Notes: generated by a model not told the origin, from the sequence alone. A DNA stretch of 7,055 bases from Candidatus Omnitrophota bacterium (GCA_018061225.1 JAGOUK010000066.1:1-7055), one strand, 5' to 3'. Counted from the first letter of the stretch, positions 1 to 6,608 are shown. Made by a program: numbers and translations.

Positions 1-501
1 GACGGCAATACCGCCAAACCGGACCGCTTGCTCGATGCTTCCTGGAGCCGGCGCATTCCGTGGGAAGTGCTTCTGCTGTTCGGCGGCGGATTCGCCATTG
101 CTGACTGCGTCCACGCGTCCGGCTTCGCCGACATCGCGGGATCGGCCGCCTTAGCCGTCAAAGATCTCCCGCTGCCGCTGCTCACAGCTATCCTCGCGGC
201 GACCGCCACCTTTATTTCGGAAGTGATGTCGAATACGGCCCAAGCCTCGATTATGATGCCGCTGCTCGGAGCATCGGCACCGGCCATGCAAATCCACCCG
301 TACCTGTTGCTGATCCCGGCCACCTTCGCGTCATCACTCGCGTTCATGATGCCGGCCGGAACGCCGCCGAATGCGATCATTTTTGCCAGCGGCAAGGTCC
401 GCATCGGCGATATGATACGCGCCGGATTCATTCTTAACCTGCTCGCAGTGGCCGCGATCACGCTTTATTCGGGAGTCTTTCGCCTCGGACTCTTTCGCTG
501 A
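1..501 (+). CDS. SLC13/DASS-family sodium-coupled anion transporter, C-terminal part
   Basis: The frame is open from the first base of the window, so the start lies upstream; 166 residues and a TGA stop are visible. The fragment is strongly hydrophobic with several membrane segments. It carries the second Ser-Asn-Thr motif of the DASS family (SEVMSNTAQASIMMP, SNT at about residues 77-79 of the fragment) and the family signature MMPAGTPPNAIIFASG (about residues 117-132). In characterised DASS proteins the SNT motif and the following loop help bind Na+ and the carboxylate or sulfate substrate in the inner membrane. The substrate cannot be told from this half; di- and tricarboxylates or sulfate are the usual ones. 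The TTG at position 28 is not a credible start because the family needs a matching N-terminal half. The next gene begins 32 bases after the stop on the same strand. Confidence 0.85.
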   Translation, partial: DGNTAKPDRLLDASWSRRIPWEVLLLFGGGFAIADCVHASGFADIAGSAALAVKDLPLPLLTAILAATATFISEVMSNTAQASIMMPLLGASAPAMQIHPYLLLIPATFASSLAFMMPAGTPPNAIIFASGKVRIGDMIRAGFILNLLAVAAITLYSGVFRLGLFR

Positions 502-517
502 ATCACCTCCGCTGTGT

Positions 518-523
518 TAGAAT
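518..523 (+). promoter_or_regulatory. possible -10 box (TAGAAT) for ftsH, implying a very short leader
   Basis: TAGAAT lies in the 32-base gap before ftsH, preceded by TGTGT. Transcription would start about seven bases downstream, near 530, which leaves only about four bases before the ATG at 534. No Shine-Dalgarno sequence is visible before that ATG, which fits a leaderless or near-leaderless transcript. The -35 region (around 495-500, TCGCTG) is a poor match, so this could be chance. Confidence 0.25.
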
Positions 524-533
524 AACCACTCTT

Positions 534-2510
534 ATGCCTCAAGAAAATCAGCCGTCCGCGAATCCGGACTCCAAAAAGCCAGTCGGCCCCAAGAAAGACG
601 GGGGATTAGGACCGTTCTTCGTCCTCGTCCTTGTTTTTTTGGCCGTGTTTTATGCCATCCGATTAAGTTCGGGAGGGTTTTCTCCCGACGTCAAAGCGCT
701 CTCATACGGTGAGTTTTTCACAGCTCTAAATTCCGGAGATGGCGAAAATCGCATCAAAACCGCGGTGAGGACGCTAAACCAAGTCCGCGGCACCTTCGCT
801 GACGGCACGAGCTATCAAGTGACTGTGCCCGATCAGGATCAGGAACTGGAGTATCTTCTTAAGAGGAAGACCGACCATTACGAGATTCAGGCTGAGCGCA
901 CGCTGCTCATCCAATTTTTCTACACCATTCTAGGCCCCATTCTTTTTGTCGGACTGTTTTGGCTTCTCATCTATCGCGGAGGCGGCGGAGGCGGAAGGAT
1001 TATGGCCTTTGGCAAAAGCCGCGCTAAGAAGAATGCTCCCGGATCTAAGAATTCCTTTAAAGATGTGGCCGGGGTAGATGAAGCGAAGGAAGAGCTGCAG
1101 GAGGTCGTCGAGTACCTTCGCGACCCCAAACGCTTCCAGAAGCTCGGCGGCAAAATCCCCAAAGGCGTTCTGCTCATCGGCCCTCCCGGCACCGGAAAAA
1201 CATTGCTCGCCAAGGCGATTGCCGGTGAAGCCGGCGTGCCCTTTTTCAGCATCTCCGGATCTGACTTTGTTGAGATGTTTGTGGGTGTTGGCGCATCGCG
1301 CGTCCGCGATCTTTTTGATCAGGCGATGAAGGCTTCAAAAGCCGGCGGCAAGGGAGCCATCATCTTTATCGACGAAATCGATGCGGTTGGACGTCAGCGC
1401 TTTGCTGGCATCGGCGGAGGTCATGATGAGCGCGAGCAAACATTGAACGCGCTCCTGGTCGAAATGGACGGATTTGGTTCCAGCGATGCCGTGATTCTGA
1501 TCGCAGCGACCAATCGTCCGGATGTGTTGGATCCGGCGCTGCTTCGCCCCGGCCGTTTCGACCGTCAAATTGTCGTGCCTCGTCCCGATCTCACGGGCCG
1601 CGAAGCCATTCTCCGCGTGCATGCCAACCGCGTGAAACTGGACCCCGCGGTCAATCTCACGGCCATTGCCAAACAGACCACCAATTTTTCGGGCGCGGAC
1701 CTGGCCAATCTGGTCAACGAGGCCGCGCTGCTCGCCGCCCGGTTCAATAAAGAAACCGTCGGCATGTCGGAGCTTCAAGAGGCCATCGAACGCGTCATGG
1801 CCGGCCCTCAGCGCAAAAGCCGCAAGATATCGGACAAAGAAAAGAAGATCGCCGCGTATCACGAATCCGGCCACACACTGGTCTCGCTGCACACGCCAGG
1901 ATCTGACCCTTTCCATAAAGTCACAATTATCCCGCGCGGCATGGCCGGCGGCTACACGATGTTCCTGCCGGATGAAGACCGCACGAGCTACCGCTTCAAG
2001 GCGGACTTCTTGGGCGAGCTTCCGGTCGCCTTGGGAGGGCGCGCCGCCGAAGAGATCATTTTTGGCGATGTCACCACCGGCGCGCAGAACGACCTGCAGC
2101 ATGTCACGACCATCGTGCGCAGCATGATCTGCCAATATGGCATGAGCGAAAAGCTCGGTAATGTCGCCTGGGGCAAGGATCAATCCATGGTTTTTCTCGG
2201 CCGCGATATGGGCGGCGATCGTAACTATTCGGAAGACACCGCGCGCCTCATTGACGACGAAGTCAAAAAACTCGTTGAAGAGGCCTATTCCAAATCCAAA
2301 GAAATTCTCACGAAGCACCGCGATCAGCTGGAGCTTCTCGCCAAAGAGCTCATGGAAAAAGAAACGCTCGAAGCCATTCAGGTGCGCCTGCTTCTCGGGA
2401 TGCCGCCCGTGCTCCAGGCGGAGAGCTCTGATTCGTCCGCGCCCGCTCCTACGACAGATCCGGAGACTCCGCCGAGTCCGGACGCGGCTACGCCTCCCTC
2501 CGCCGCTTGA
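534..2510 (+). CDS. ftsH: ATP-dependent zinc metalloprotease FtsH
   Basis: A 658-residue membrane-anchored AAA+ protease that extracts and degrades damaged or short-lived membrane and cytosolic proteins as a hexamer. Visible parts in order: TM helix 1 (about 27-44), a short extracytoplasmic domain (45-122), TM helix 2 (124-147), a six-glycine linker (149-154), Walker A GPPGTGKT (216-223), pore motif FVG (249-251), Walker B IIFIDEID (276-283), the AATNRPD sensor segment (324-330), arginine fingers in RPGRFDR (338-344), zinc site HESGH (443-447) and the distal zinc ligand Asp520 in TTGAQNDLQ. All catalytic residues are present, so the enzyme should be active. The last 30 residues are a Pro/Ser/Asp/Thr-rich tail. 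The ATG at 534 is the first in frame and precedes TM1 by a normal distance, but has no clear ribosome binding site. The stop overlaps the folP start by four bases. Confidence 0.98.
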   Translation: MPQENQPSANPDSKKPVGPKKDGGLGPFFVLVLVFLAVFYAIRLSSGGFSPDVKALSYGEFFTALNSGDGENRIKTAVRTLNQVRGTFADGTSYQVTVPDQDQELEYLLKRKTDHYEIQAERTLLIQFFYTILGPILFVGLFWLLIYRGGGGGGRIMAFGKSRAKKNAPGSKNSFKDVAGVDEAKEELQEVVEYLRDPKRFQKLGGKIPKGVLLIGPPGTGKTLLAKAIAGEAGVPFFSISGSDFVEMFVGVGASRVRDLFDQAMKASKAGGKGAIIFIDEIDAVGRQRFAGIGGGHDEREQTLNALLVEMDGFGSSDAVILIAATNRPDVLDPALLRPGRFDRQIVVPRPDLTGREAILRVHANRVKLDPAVNLTAIAKQTTNFSGADLANLVNEAALLAARFNKETVGMSELQEAIERVMAGPQRKSRKISDKEKKIAAYHESGHTLVSLHTPGSDPFHKVTIIPRGMAGGYTMFLPDEDRTSYRFKADFLGELPVALGGRAAEEIIFGDVTTGAQNDLQHVTTIVRSMICQYGMSEKLGNVAWGKDQSMVFLGRDMGGDRNYSEDTARLIDDEVKKLVEEAYSKSKEILTKHRDQLELLAKELMEKETLEAIQVRLLLGMPPVLQAESSDSSAPAPTTDPETPPSPDAATPPSAA

Positions 2511-3346
2511 CCTCCAAATCTCCTTTTTTTGCCGAATTACTCGCGGGTGACACCCCTCGGGTCATGGGGATTTTGAACATCACCCCTGATTCCTTTAGCG
2601 ACGGCGGCCTTTACCTGGACGCGCAATCTGCTTTGGATCGGGCGCTGCTGATGGAGTCGCAGGGCGCCGCGATGATTGATGTTGGCGCGGAATCCACGAG
2701 GCCCGGCGCCGCCGCGGTGTCCGAGGAGGAGGAGTTGCGCCGACTGATGCCGGTGATGGGGCTCTTGGTCCGCAAGCTGCGCATCCCCATTTCCGTTGAT
2801 ACCTACAAGTTTGAAGTGATGCGTCGGATGCTGGATCTTGGCGCTCGTGTAATCAATGATGTTCGGGCGATGCGTGAAGATGTGAGGATACCCAAACTCT
2901 TGGCGGAGCGTCAGGCTCCGGTCATTTTGATGCATTCGCGGGGCACCCCGGATCAGATGCAGAAAGACACACGGTACCGCGATCTCGTCGGCGAAGTGAT
3001 TGATGATCTTCAGGCGGCTTGCGCCGCGGGGATGCGGGCGGGGATGCGCCCGGAAAATATTGCCGTCGATCCCGGAATCGGATTTGGAAAAAGCGCGGAA
3101 GGAAGCTGGGAGTTGTTGCGGGGGATCCCGCAGATCTCCGAGGCTCTCAAGCGCCCTATCCTCATCGGTCTTTCCAGAAAATCTTTTTTGACCGCCACGT
3201 TCGGCTTGGATCGAGATAAGATCGGGATCCCGATGGCGGCTGCCCACCTGTCGGCGCTGACCGGCGGCGCGCGCATCCTGCGCGCTCATGATATTATAGA
3301 AGCCTTGCAAGTGATCGAGGTATTTGAACGGACACGAAACAGGTGA
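2507..3346 (+). CDS. folP: dihydropteroate synthase
   Basis: A 279-residue TIM-barrel enzyme that joins p-aminobenzoate to 6-hydroxymethyl-dihydropterin diphosphate to give dihydropteroate in folate synthesis; it is the sulfonamide target. Motifs: NITPDSFSDGG (24-34), DVGAESTRPGA (58-68), SVDTYK (96-101), MHSRGTPDQMQ (142-152), DPGIGFGK (188-195), SRKSF (223-227) and RAHD (259-262). The family usually has MHMRGTP; here the middle Met is Ser. The start is the TTG at 2507, which overlaps the ftsH TGA (TTGA). The next ATG (2564) falls inside the conserved first beta strand (VMGILNITPD), so a start before it is required, and no other in-frame start lies between. There is no clear ribosome binding site, so translation is probably coupled to ftsH. 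The ftsH-folP neighbourhood is common in bacteria. Confidence 0.96.
   Translation: MTSKSPFFAELLAGDTPRVMGILNITPDSFSDGGLYLDAQSALDRALLMESQGAAMIDVGAESTRPGAAAVSEEEELRRLMPVMGLLVRKLRIPISVDTYKFEVMRRMLDLGARVINDVRAMREDVRIPKLLAERQAPVILMHSRGTPDQMQKDTRYRDLVGEVIDDLQAACAAGMRAGMRPENIAVDPGIGFGKSAEGSWELLRGIPQISEALKRPILIGLSRKSFLTATFGLDRDKIGIPMAAAHLSALTGGARILRAHDIIEALQVIEVFERTRNR
3341..3345 (+). promoter_or_regulatory. ribosome binding site for cdaA (AGGTG)
   Basis: AGGTG overlaps the folP stop codon and sits at normal spacing before the TTG at 3350. It supports that TTG as the real cdaA start. Confidence 0.5.
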
Positions 3347-3349
3347 CCT

Positions 3350-4177
3350 TTGATCGTTGACCCAAACACCCTATTGCAGACTTACTGGAAGCCGTGTCTT
3401 GAGACAGGGCTGTTCTGGTTCGCGTACTATCAGCTGCTTGTTTTTTTAAGAAGCACCGGGGCGCTTCAGGTGCTCAAGGGGCTGTTTGTCCTATTCATGT
3501 TTTTTATGGCCGTGCAGTTATTAGAACTGCAGACCATCTCCCGCCTGATGAATCAAATCCTCCCCATTTCCGTTATCGCATTCCTCGTCGTTTTTCAAAA
3601 CGAAGTTCGCCGCGGGCTCACCCGCATGGGGCAGTCGCGGATGTTTAAGATTTTCTTAAAAGAAGAGAAGCTGGTGGATGAAATTGTCCAGACGGCATCC
3701 GGTTTGGCCAAGAGGCGCATAGGCGCTTTGATCGCCATCGAAAGAGAGGCGGGGCTTAAGAACTTCGCCGAAAGCGGCGTGGCGATCGATGCAGTGGTTA
3801 GCTTTGAGCTCCTTTCGACGATTTTCATGCCCAAAACTCCGCTGCATGACGGCGGCGTCATTGTGCGCGGCAGCCGCATTGAGTCTGCCGGCTGCCTGTT
3901 TCCGCTAAGCCAAAATCTGGAGATCGACAAAATGCTCGGCACGCGTCACCGCGCGGCGGTCGGTCTTTCTGAGGAGACGGACGCGGTGGTCATTGTTGTG
4001 TCGGAAGAAACCGGGTTGATCTCGATCGCTGAGAAGGGGGAGCTGGTCAGGGAAGTCACCGCGGAAACGCTTCGCGCTAAACTGATGCGGCTGTATCAAC
4101 CCGAACGCGCGGGCAAAAGACGCTTTTCGTGGCTCAGCGACCGCAGGGCTGTTGCGCGATCTGAGGAGAAGTCATGA
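3350..4177 (+). CDS. cdaA: membrane diadenylate cyclase CdaA (DacA)
   Basis: A 275-residue protein that condenses two ATP to the second messenger c-di-AMP, which controls potassium and osmolyte balance and the cell envelope. The N-terminal third has three membrane helices (about 17-35, 40-58 and 69-85). The DAC (DisA_N) domain follows, with PLHDGGVIV (164-172), GTRHRAAVG (197-205, catalytic RHR at 199-201) and SEETG (218-222). The usual DGA motif reads DGG (167-169); the Asp and first Gly are kept, so I expect activity. Length matches B. subtilis CdaA (about 273 residues). The TTG start at 3350 has an AGGTG site upstream and leaves an N-terminus of normal length; no ATG lies near it. The gene is three bases from folP and overlaps the ybbR-like gene by four bases (ATGA). 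Confidence 0.95.
   Translation: MIVDPNTLLQTYWKPCLETGLFWFAYYQLLVFLRSTGALQVLKGLFVLFMFFMAVQLLELQTISRLMNQILPISVIAFLVVFQNEVRRGLTRMGQSRMFKIFLKEEKLVDEIVQTASGLAKRRIGALIAIEREAGLKNFAESGVAIDAVVSFELLSTIFMPKTPLHDGGVIVRGSRIESAGCLFPLSQNLEIDKMLGTRHRAAVGLSEETDAVVIVVSEETGLISIAEKGELVREVTAETLRAKLMRLYQPERAGKRRFSWLSDRRAVARSEEKS
4163..4168 (+). promoter_or_regulatory. strong ribosome binding site for cdaR (GAGGAG)
   Basis: GAGGAG lies five bases before the ATG at 4174, inside the end of cdaA. It is the best Shine-Dalgarno match in the operon and fixes the cdaR start. Confidence 0.7.
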
Positions 4178-4602
4178 GGCAATCTTCAAGATTGGACTGG
4201 AAATATATTTTGATCGCCCTGGCTCTGGCCGCGATTACTTATGCTTACTTGAATCGGATGATTCAGAAAACGGCCGAGTCCCAGGACTCTTCTTACAAGC
4301 TTATCAAGCTGACCGCCAAAACAGTGCCGGTCCATGTGCGCGTGGCCTCCAGCGCGCCGGCGGGTTACCGGATTGTTGATCAGCGGATCACCGTTGAGCC
4401 CTCCCGCGTCACCGTGGTGGGGCCCGAAGCGCTGCTGGAGGACGCGTCCGTCGCCGAGACGGCCATCATAGACGTGGGGCAGGCCACGCACAAGATCACC
4501 AAGTCCATCCCGCTCGAATCGATCGCTGGCGTCCATCTGGGCGGCGAGCCGATGTTCGTCGATGTGACCATCCCTATCGAAAAGCTCGAAGAGGCCCGCT
4601 GA
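4174..4602 (+). CDS. cdaR: YbbR-domain protein, CdaR-like partner of CdaA
   Basis: A 142-residue protein with one membrane helix (about 11-28) after a short basic N-terminus, followed by one extracytoplasmic YbbR domain (about 49-135). The domain shows the family pattern: VPVHVRV (51-57), PAGYRI (62-67), ITVEPSRVTVVGPEALL (72-88) and a later AIIDVGQATHKIT segment (97-109). B. subtilis CdaR has four YbbR repeats, so this is a minimal version, as in many Gram-negative-type ybbR genes. In Firmicutes CdaR binds CdaA and modulates its activity; the ATGA overlap with cdaA supports the same partnership here. The protein ends shortly after the first repeat at a clean TGA and nothing downstream suggests a frameshifted second repeat. 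The glmM gene that often follows cdaR is absent; pdxJ follows instead after four bases. Confidence 0.85.
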   Translation: MRQSSRLDWKYILIALALAAITYAYLNRMIQKTAESQDSSYKLIKLTAKTVPVHVRVASSAPAGYRIVDQRITVEPSRVTVVGPEALLEDASVAETAIIDVGQATHKITKSIPLESIAGVHLGGEPMFVDVTIPIEKLEEAR

Positions 4603-4606
4603 TCCT

Positions 4607-5338
4607 TTGAAGCTCGGTGTCAATGTTGATCATATTGCGACCGTTCGCCAGGCGCGGCGCGGCACGTTTCCGGACCCCGTCCGCGCGGCGCTTGTCTGTC
4701 AGGCCGCGGGAGCGGACGCGATCGTTGCGCATCTCCGCGAGGATCGGAGGCATATTCAGGATGACGATGTCCGCCGCCTCAAATCAGCCCTTCGCATCAA
4801 ATTGAATCTCGAGATGGCGATCCACCCCAGCGTCCTGAAGACGGCTTTGGCTGTCTGTCCGCACACCGCCACGCTGGTTCCGGAGCGCAGGAAAGAAAGA
4901 ACGACCGAGTCCGGACTGGATATGGTCCGTGACCGCTCCCGGTTGGCGCGCGCCACCGACAGTCTTCGTCGGCGGGGCATTGAAGTCTCTTTCTTCGTGG
5001 ATCCGGTGGCCGCCCACATCGACGCTGCGGCGGCCTGCGGAGCCCATGCGGTCGAGATTCATACCGGCACTTATGCGGAAGCCAGGACGGCCGCCGCGGC
5101 CAAGCGAGAAGCCGAGCGCATCCGCCGCGCGATTCAACACGCGGCTAAGCTCAGTCTCAAGGCGCATGTGGGTCATGGTCTGGATTACACGAACACTAAA
5201 ATGATCGCTGGTATTCGAGGTATTGATGAGTTTAATATTGGTTTTTCTATTATCTCAGAATCATTTTTTACGGGACTTCCGCAAGCCGTCAAACGCATGC
5301 ACGACCTGATCCGTCGGCATGCCCCCAAACTCCGTTGA
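4607..5338 (+). CDS. pdxJ: pyridoxine 5'-phosphate synthase PdxJ
   Basis: A 243-residue TIM-barrel enzyme that condenses 1-deoxy-D-xylulose 5-phosphate with 3-amino-2-oxopropyl phosphate to form pyridoxine 5'-phosphate in DXP-dependent vitamin B6 synthesis. Motifs: GVNVDHIATVRQAR (4-17), AHLREDRRHI (41-50), LNLEM (66-70), LVPERRKERTTESGLD (90-105), FFVDP (129-133), EIHTGTY (150-156) and GHGLDYTN (189-196). By comparison with E. coli the catalytic residues correspond to His42, Glu69 and His190, all present. The usual NIGH phosphate-contact motif reads NIGF (210-213), followed by SIISES instead of a form like AIIxRA. The DNA there is very AT-rich. The start is the TTG at 4607, which gives the normal MKLGVNVDH N-terminus; an upstream GAAGAGG is too far away to be convincing. 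The stop overlaps the next frame by four bases (TTGA). Confidence 0.95.
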   Translation: MKLGVNVDHIATVRQARRGTFPDPVRAALVCQAAGADAIVAHLREDRRHIQDDDVRRLKSALRIKLNLEMAIHPSVLKTALAVCPHTATLVPERRKERTTESGLDMVRDRSRLARATDSLRRRGIEVSFFVDPVAAHIDAAAACGAHAVEIHTGTYAEARTAAAAKREAERIRRAIQHAAKLSLKAHVGHGLDYTNTKMIAGIRGIDEFNIGFSIISESFFTGLPQAVKRMHDLIRRHAPKLR

Positions 5339-5625
5339 TCACCGCGCTGACGCTGCGGGACTTGGTTGCCGCTTCCGCGGAATCCTCGCGCGCCGCCCAA
5401 TCAAAAGCCGCCGCGGAATGTTGCATCCGATCAGCATCTCAGATCGCGGCCATAAGCGGCATCGACCACTTCTCGCTCCCAAATAGTGATTGCAGTGTTC
5501 AAAAACTCCCATCCGGACAGCCTCGTCTCAGGCTCGGCGGGGATTCTTCAAAACGATCGAACAAACCCACTCTCATTAGCATCGCCCATGTCAGCACCGC
5601 CGCTGCAGGATTGGCTTCAAGGTGA
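5335..5625 (+). CDS. AcpS-like short protein, probably degenerate holo-ACP synthase
   Basis: A 96-residue frame filling the slot between pdxJ and nnrD where acpS usually lies. Its second half resembles AcpS: SGQPRLRLGG (about 59-68) looks like the SG(R/K)PxLxLxG strand, and LISIAHVSTAAAG (about 80-92) looks like the SISHTxxxAxA segment near the C-terminus. The N-terminal DIVEI-type segment with the Mg-binding Asp is missing, as are about 20-30 residues. The helix that should read F-x-x-KEA-xxK appears as QSKAAAECC, so the second Mg ligand (Glu) is Ala. AcpS attaches phosphopantetheine to acyl carrier protein; this copy would probably not do so. It may be a decaying acpS, a highly diverged homologue, or an unrelated small gene. 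The TTG start overlaps the pdxJ stop and the TGA stop lies in the nnrD ribosome binding site. The call rests on weak similarity plus position. Confidence 0.45.
   Translation: MITALTLRDLVAASAESSRAAQSKAAAECCIRSASQIAAISGIDHFSLPNSDCSVQKLPSGQPRLRLGGDSSKRSNKPTLISIAHVSTAAAGLASR
5619..5624 (+). promoter_or_regulatory. ribosome binding site for nnrD (AAGGTG)
   Basis: AAGGTG sits three bases before the ATG at 5628 (the AAGG core five bases before). It contains the alternative GTG start at 5622 and so favours the ATG as the nnrD start. Confidence 0.5.
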
Positions 5626-5627
5626 GG

Positions 5628-6506
5628 ATGAGGCGTCGTTCATTGCTCCGCCCCAGGAATTGTCATAAAGGGGATTTTGGTCACGCGTGGATAGTCGCGG
5701 GCTCATCAAACATGCCGGGTGCCGGGCGCTTAGCCGCCGAAGCCGCCATGCGGTCGGGCGCGGGCAAAACCACCTGGGTGACAACGCGTGAGGCCTACCG
5801 CGTCATGGGCCGGGCCATTCCGGAAGTGATGGCGCTGACATTTGCGGCGGAGGATAAGACAGGATCGCTACCCGCCGCTAGTATTCCATTGATTCTAAAA
5901 AAAATTCTATCCTCAGCGACCGCGGTCGGGATCGGTCCGGGGCTGGGCAGGACGGCGGCGGTCAAACGGCTGGTCCGGTCTCTTATCAAACAATGCCCGG
6001 TTCCTTTGGTGCTCGATGCGGACGCGCTGTGGGCGGTCGAAGGGGATGTGGAGCTGATTAAAAAATCCGCCTCGCCCGTAATCCTCACGCCGCATGAGGG
6101 TGAGTTGGCGCGTTTGTTCGGCGCTGATTTGACTCGTGGAGGCAAGCGTCACCGTTCGCTGGTTGCAAAAAGCATCACAAATCAGTATCATTGTGTGCTC
6201 GTCTGGAAAGGACCTCGCACTTTGGTGGTTTTTCCGACAAAAAAAATATTTATCAATCGGACTGGCAATGCCGGTCTCGCTAAGGGCGGAAGCGGCGATG
6301 TCCTCACGGGAATCATCACCGCCTTGGCGGCTCAGGGGTTCGAAGCCGGAGATGCCGCACGTATCGGAGTGCACGCTCACGGAAGAGCGGCGGACTTGGC
6401 GGCCCAAAAAACGGGTTTGACGGCGATGGCCGCGTCCGATGTGATCCACGCTCTCCCGGCGGTTTGGCGAGTGCTTGAAAAGCGCGCGGATTTAAAGCGT
6501 CTATAA
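5628..6506 (+). CDS. nnrD: ADP-dependent (S)-NAD(P)H-hydrate dehydratase
   Basis: A 292-residue ribokinase-fold enzyme (YjeF C-terminal / CARKD family) that uses ADP or ATP to turn damaged NADH and NADPH hydrates back into the normal cofactors. Motifs, numbered from the ATG at 5628: HKGDFGH (13-19), AGSSNMPGAG (24-33), GPGLG (103-107), LDADAL (129-134), LTPHEGE (153-159), KGPRTLV (194-200) and the nucleotide-binding catalytic loop GNAGLAKGGSGDVLTG (213-228). All key glycines and the catalytic Asp are present. In many bacteria this domain is fused behind the NnrE epimerase domain; here it stands alone and no epimerase is in the window. A GTG two codons earlier (5622), overlapping the previous stop, is an alternative start, but the AAGGTG site fits the ATG better. 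Two A8 runs lie in frame at 5897-5904 and 6239-6246. The TAA stop is inside a TATAAT box. Confidence 0.95.
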   Translation: MRRRSLLRPRNCHKGDFGHAWIVAGSSNMPGAGRLAAEAAMRSGAGKTTWVTTREAYRVMGRAIPEVMALTFAAEDKTGSLPAASIPLILKKILSSATAVGIGPGLGRTAAVKRLVRSLIKQCPVPLVLDADALWAVEGDVELIKKSASPVILTPHEGELARLFGADLTRGGKRHRSLVAKSITNQYHCVLVWKGPRTLVVFPTKKIFINRTGNAGLAKGGSGDVLTGIITALAAQGFEAGDAARIGVHAHGRAADLAAQKTGLTAMAASDVIHALPAVWRVLEKRADLKRL

Positions 6507-6507
6507 T
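6502..6507 (+). promoter_or_regulatory. -10 box (TATAAT) of a likely tRNA-cluster promoter
   Basis: A perfect TATAAT overlaps the nnrD stop codon. Initiation would be near 6514, about 23 bases before tRNA-Thr. The best -35-like sequence is TTGAAA at 6475-6480, but the 21-base spacer is longer than the usual 17, so the -35 part is doubtful. Stable RNA genes often have their own promoter even when they follow an operon. Confidence 0.5.
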
Positions 6508-6536
6508 TTTAAGGTCTCAAAAAGACCGACGCGCTT

Positions 6537-6608
6537 GCTGGAGTAGCTCAGTGGTAGAGCAGCGGTTTTGTAAACCGCCGGTCGTCGGTTCAAATCCGAC
6601 CTCCAGCT
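6537..6608 (+). tRNA. tRNA-Thr (anticodon TGT)
   Basis: A 72-nt cloverleaf. Acceptor strands GCTGGAG and CTCCAGC pair perfectly with discriminator T. The D-arm contains GCTC/GAGC. The anticodon stem GCGGT/ACCGC (6562-6566, 6574-6578) holds loop TTTGTAA with anticodon TGT at 6569-6571, which reads ACA. The T-arm is GTCGG-TTCAAAT-CCGAC. The 3' CCA is not encoded (CG follows), so a CCA-adding enzyme is needed. It is the first member of a Thr-Tyr-Gly cluster. Confidence 0.97.

Noticed and set aside
28..30. TTG at 28 as the start of the first gene
   Set aside because: The same frame is open to the window edge and the DASS fold needs the missing N-terminal half.
1335..2318. Long minus-strand open frame (327 codons) opposite ftsH
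   Set aside because: It lies entirely antisense to conserved FtsH catalytic sequence in a GC-rich gene; its protein resembles no family and is typical antisense shadow.
2537..3310. Minus-strand open frame (257 codons) opposite folP
   Set aside because: Antisense to well-conserved FolP motifs; low-complexity His/Arg/Gln-rich product with no recognisable domain.
5913..6449. Minus-strand open frame opposite nnrD
   Set aside because: Antisense to the conserved NnrD motifs, no similarity to any family and no ribosome binding site of note.
6513..6527. Small hairpin GGTCT/AGACC just after nnrD as a terminator
   Set aside because: The stem is only five base pairs and no T run follows; it also overlaps the expected tRNA transcript start.
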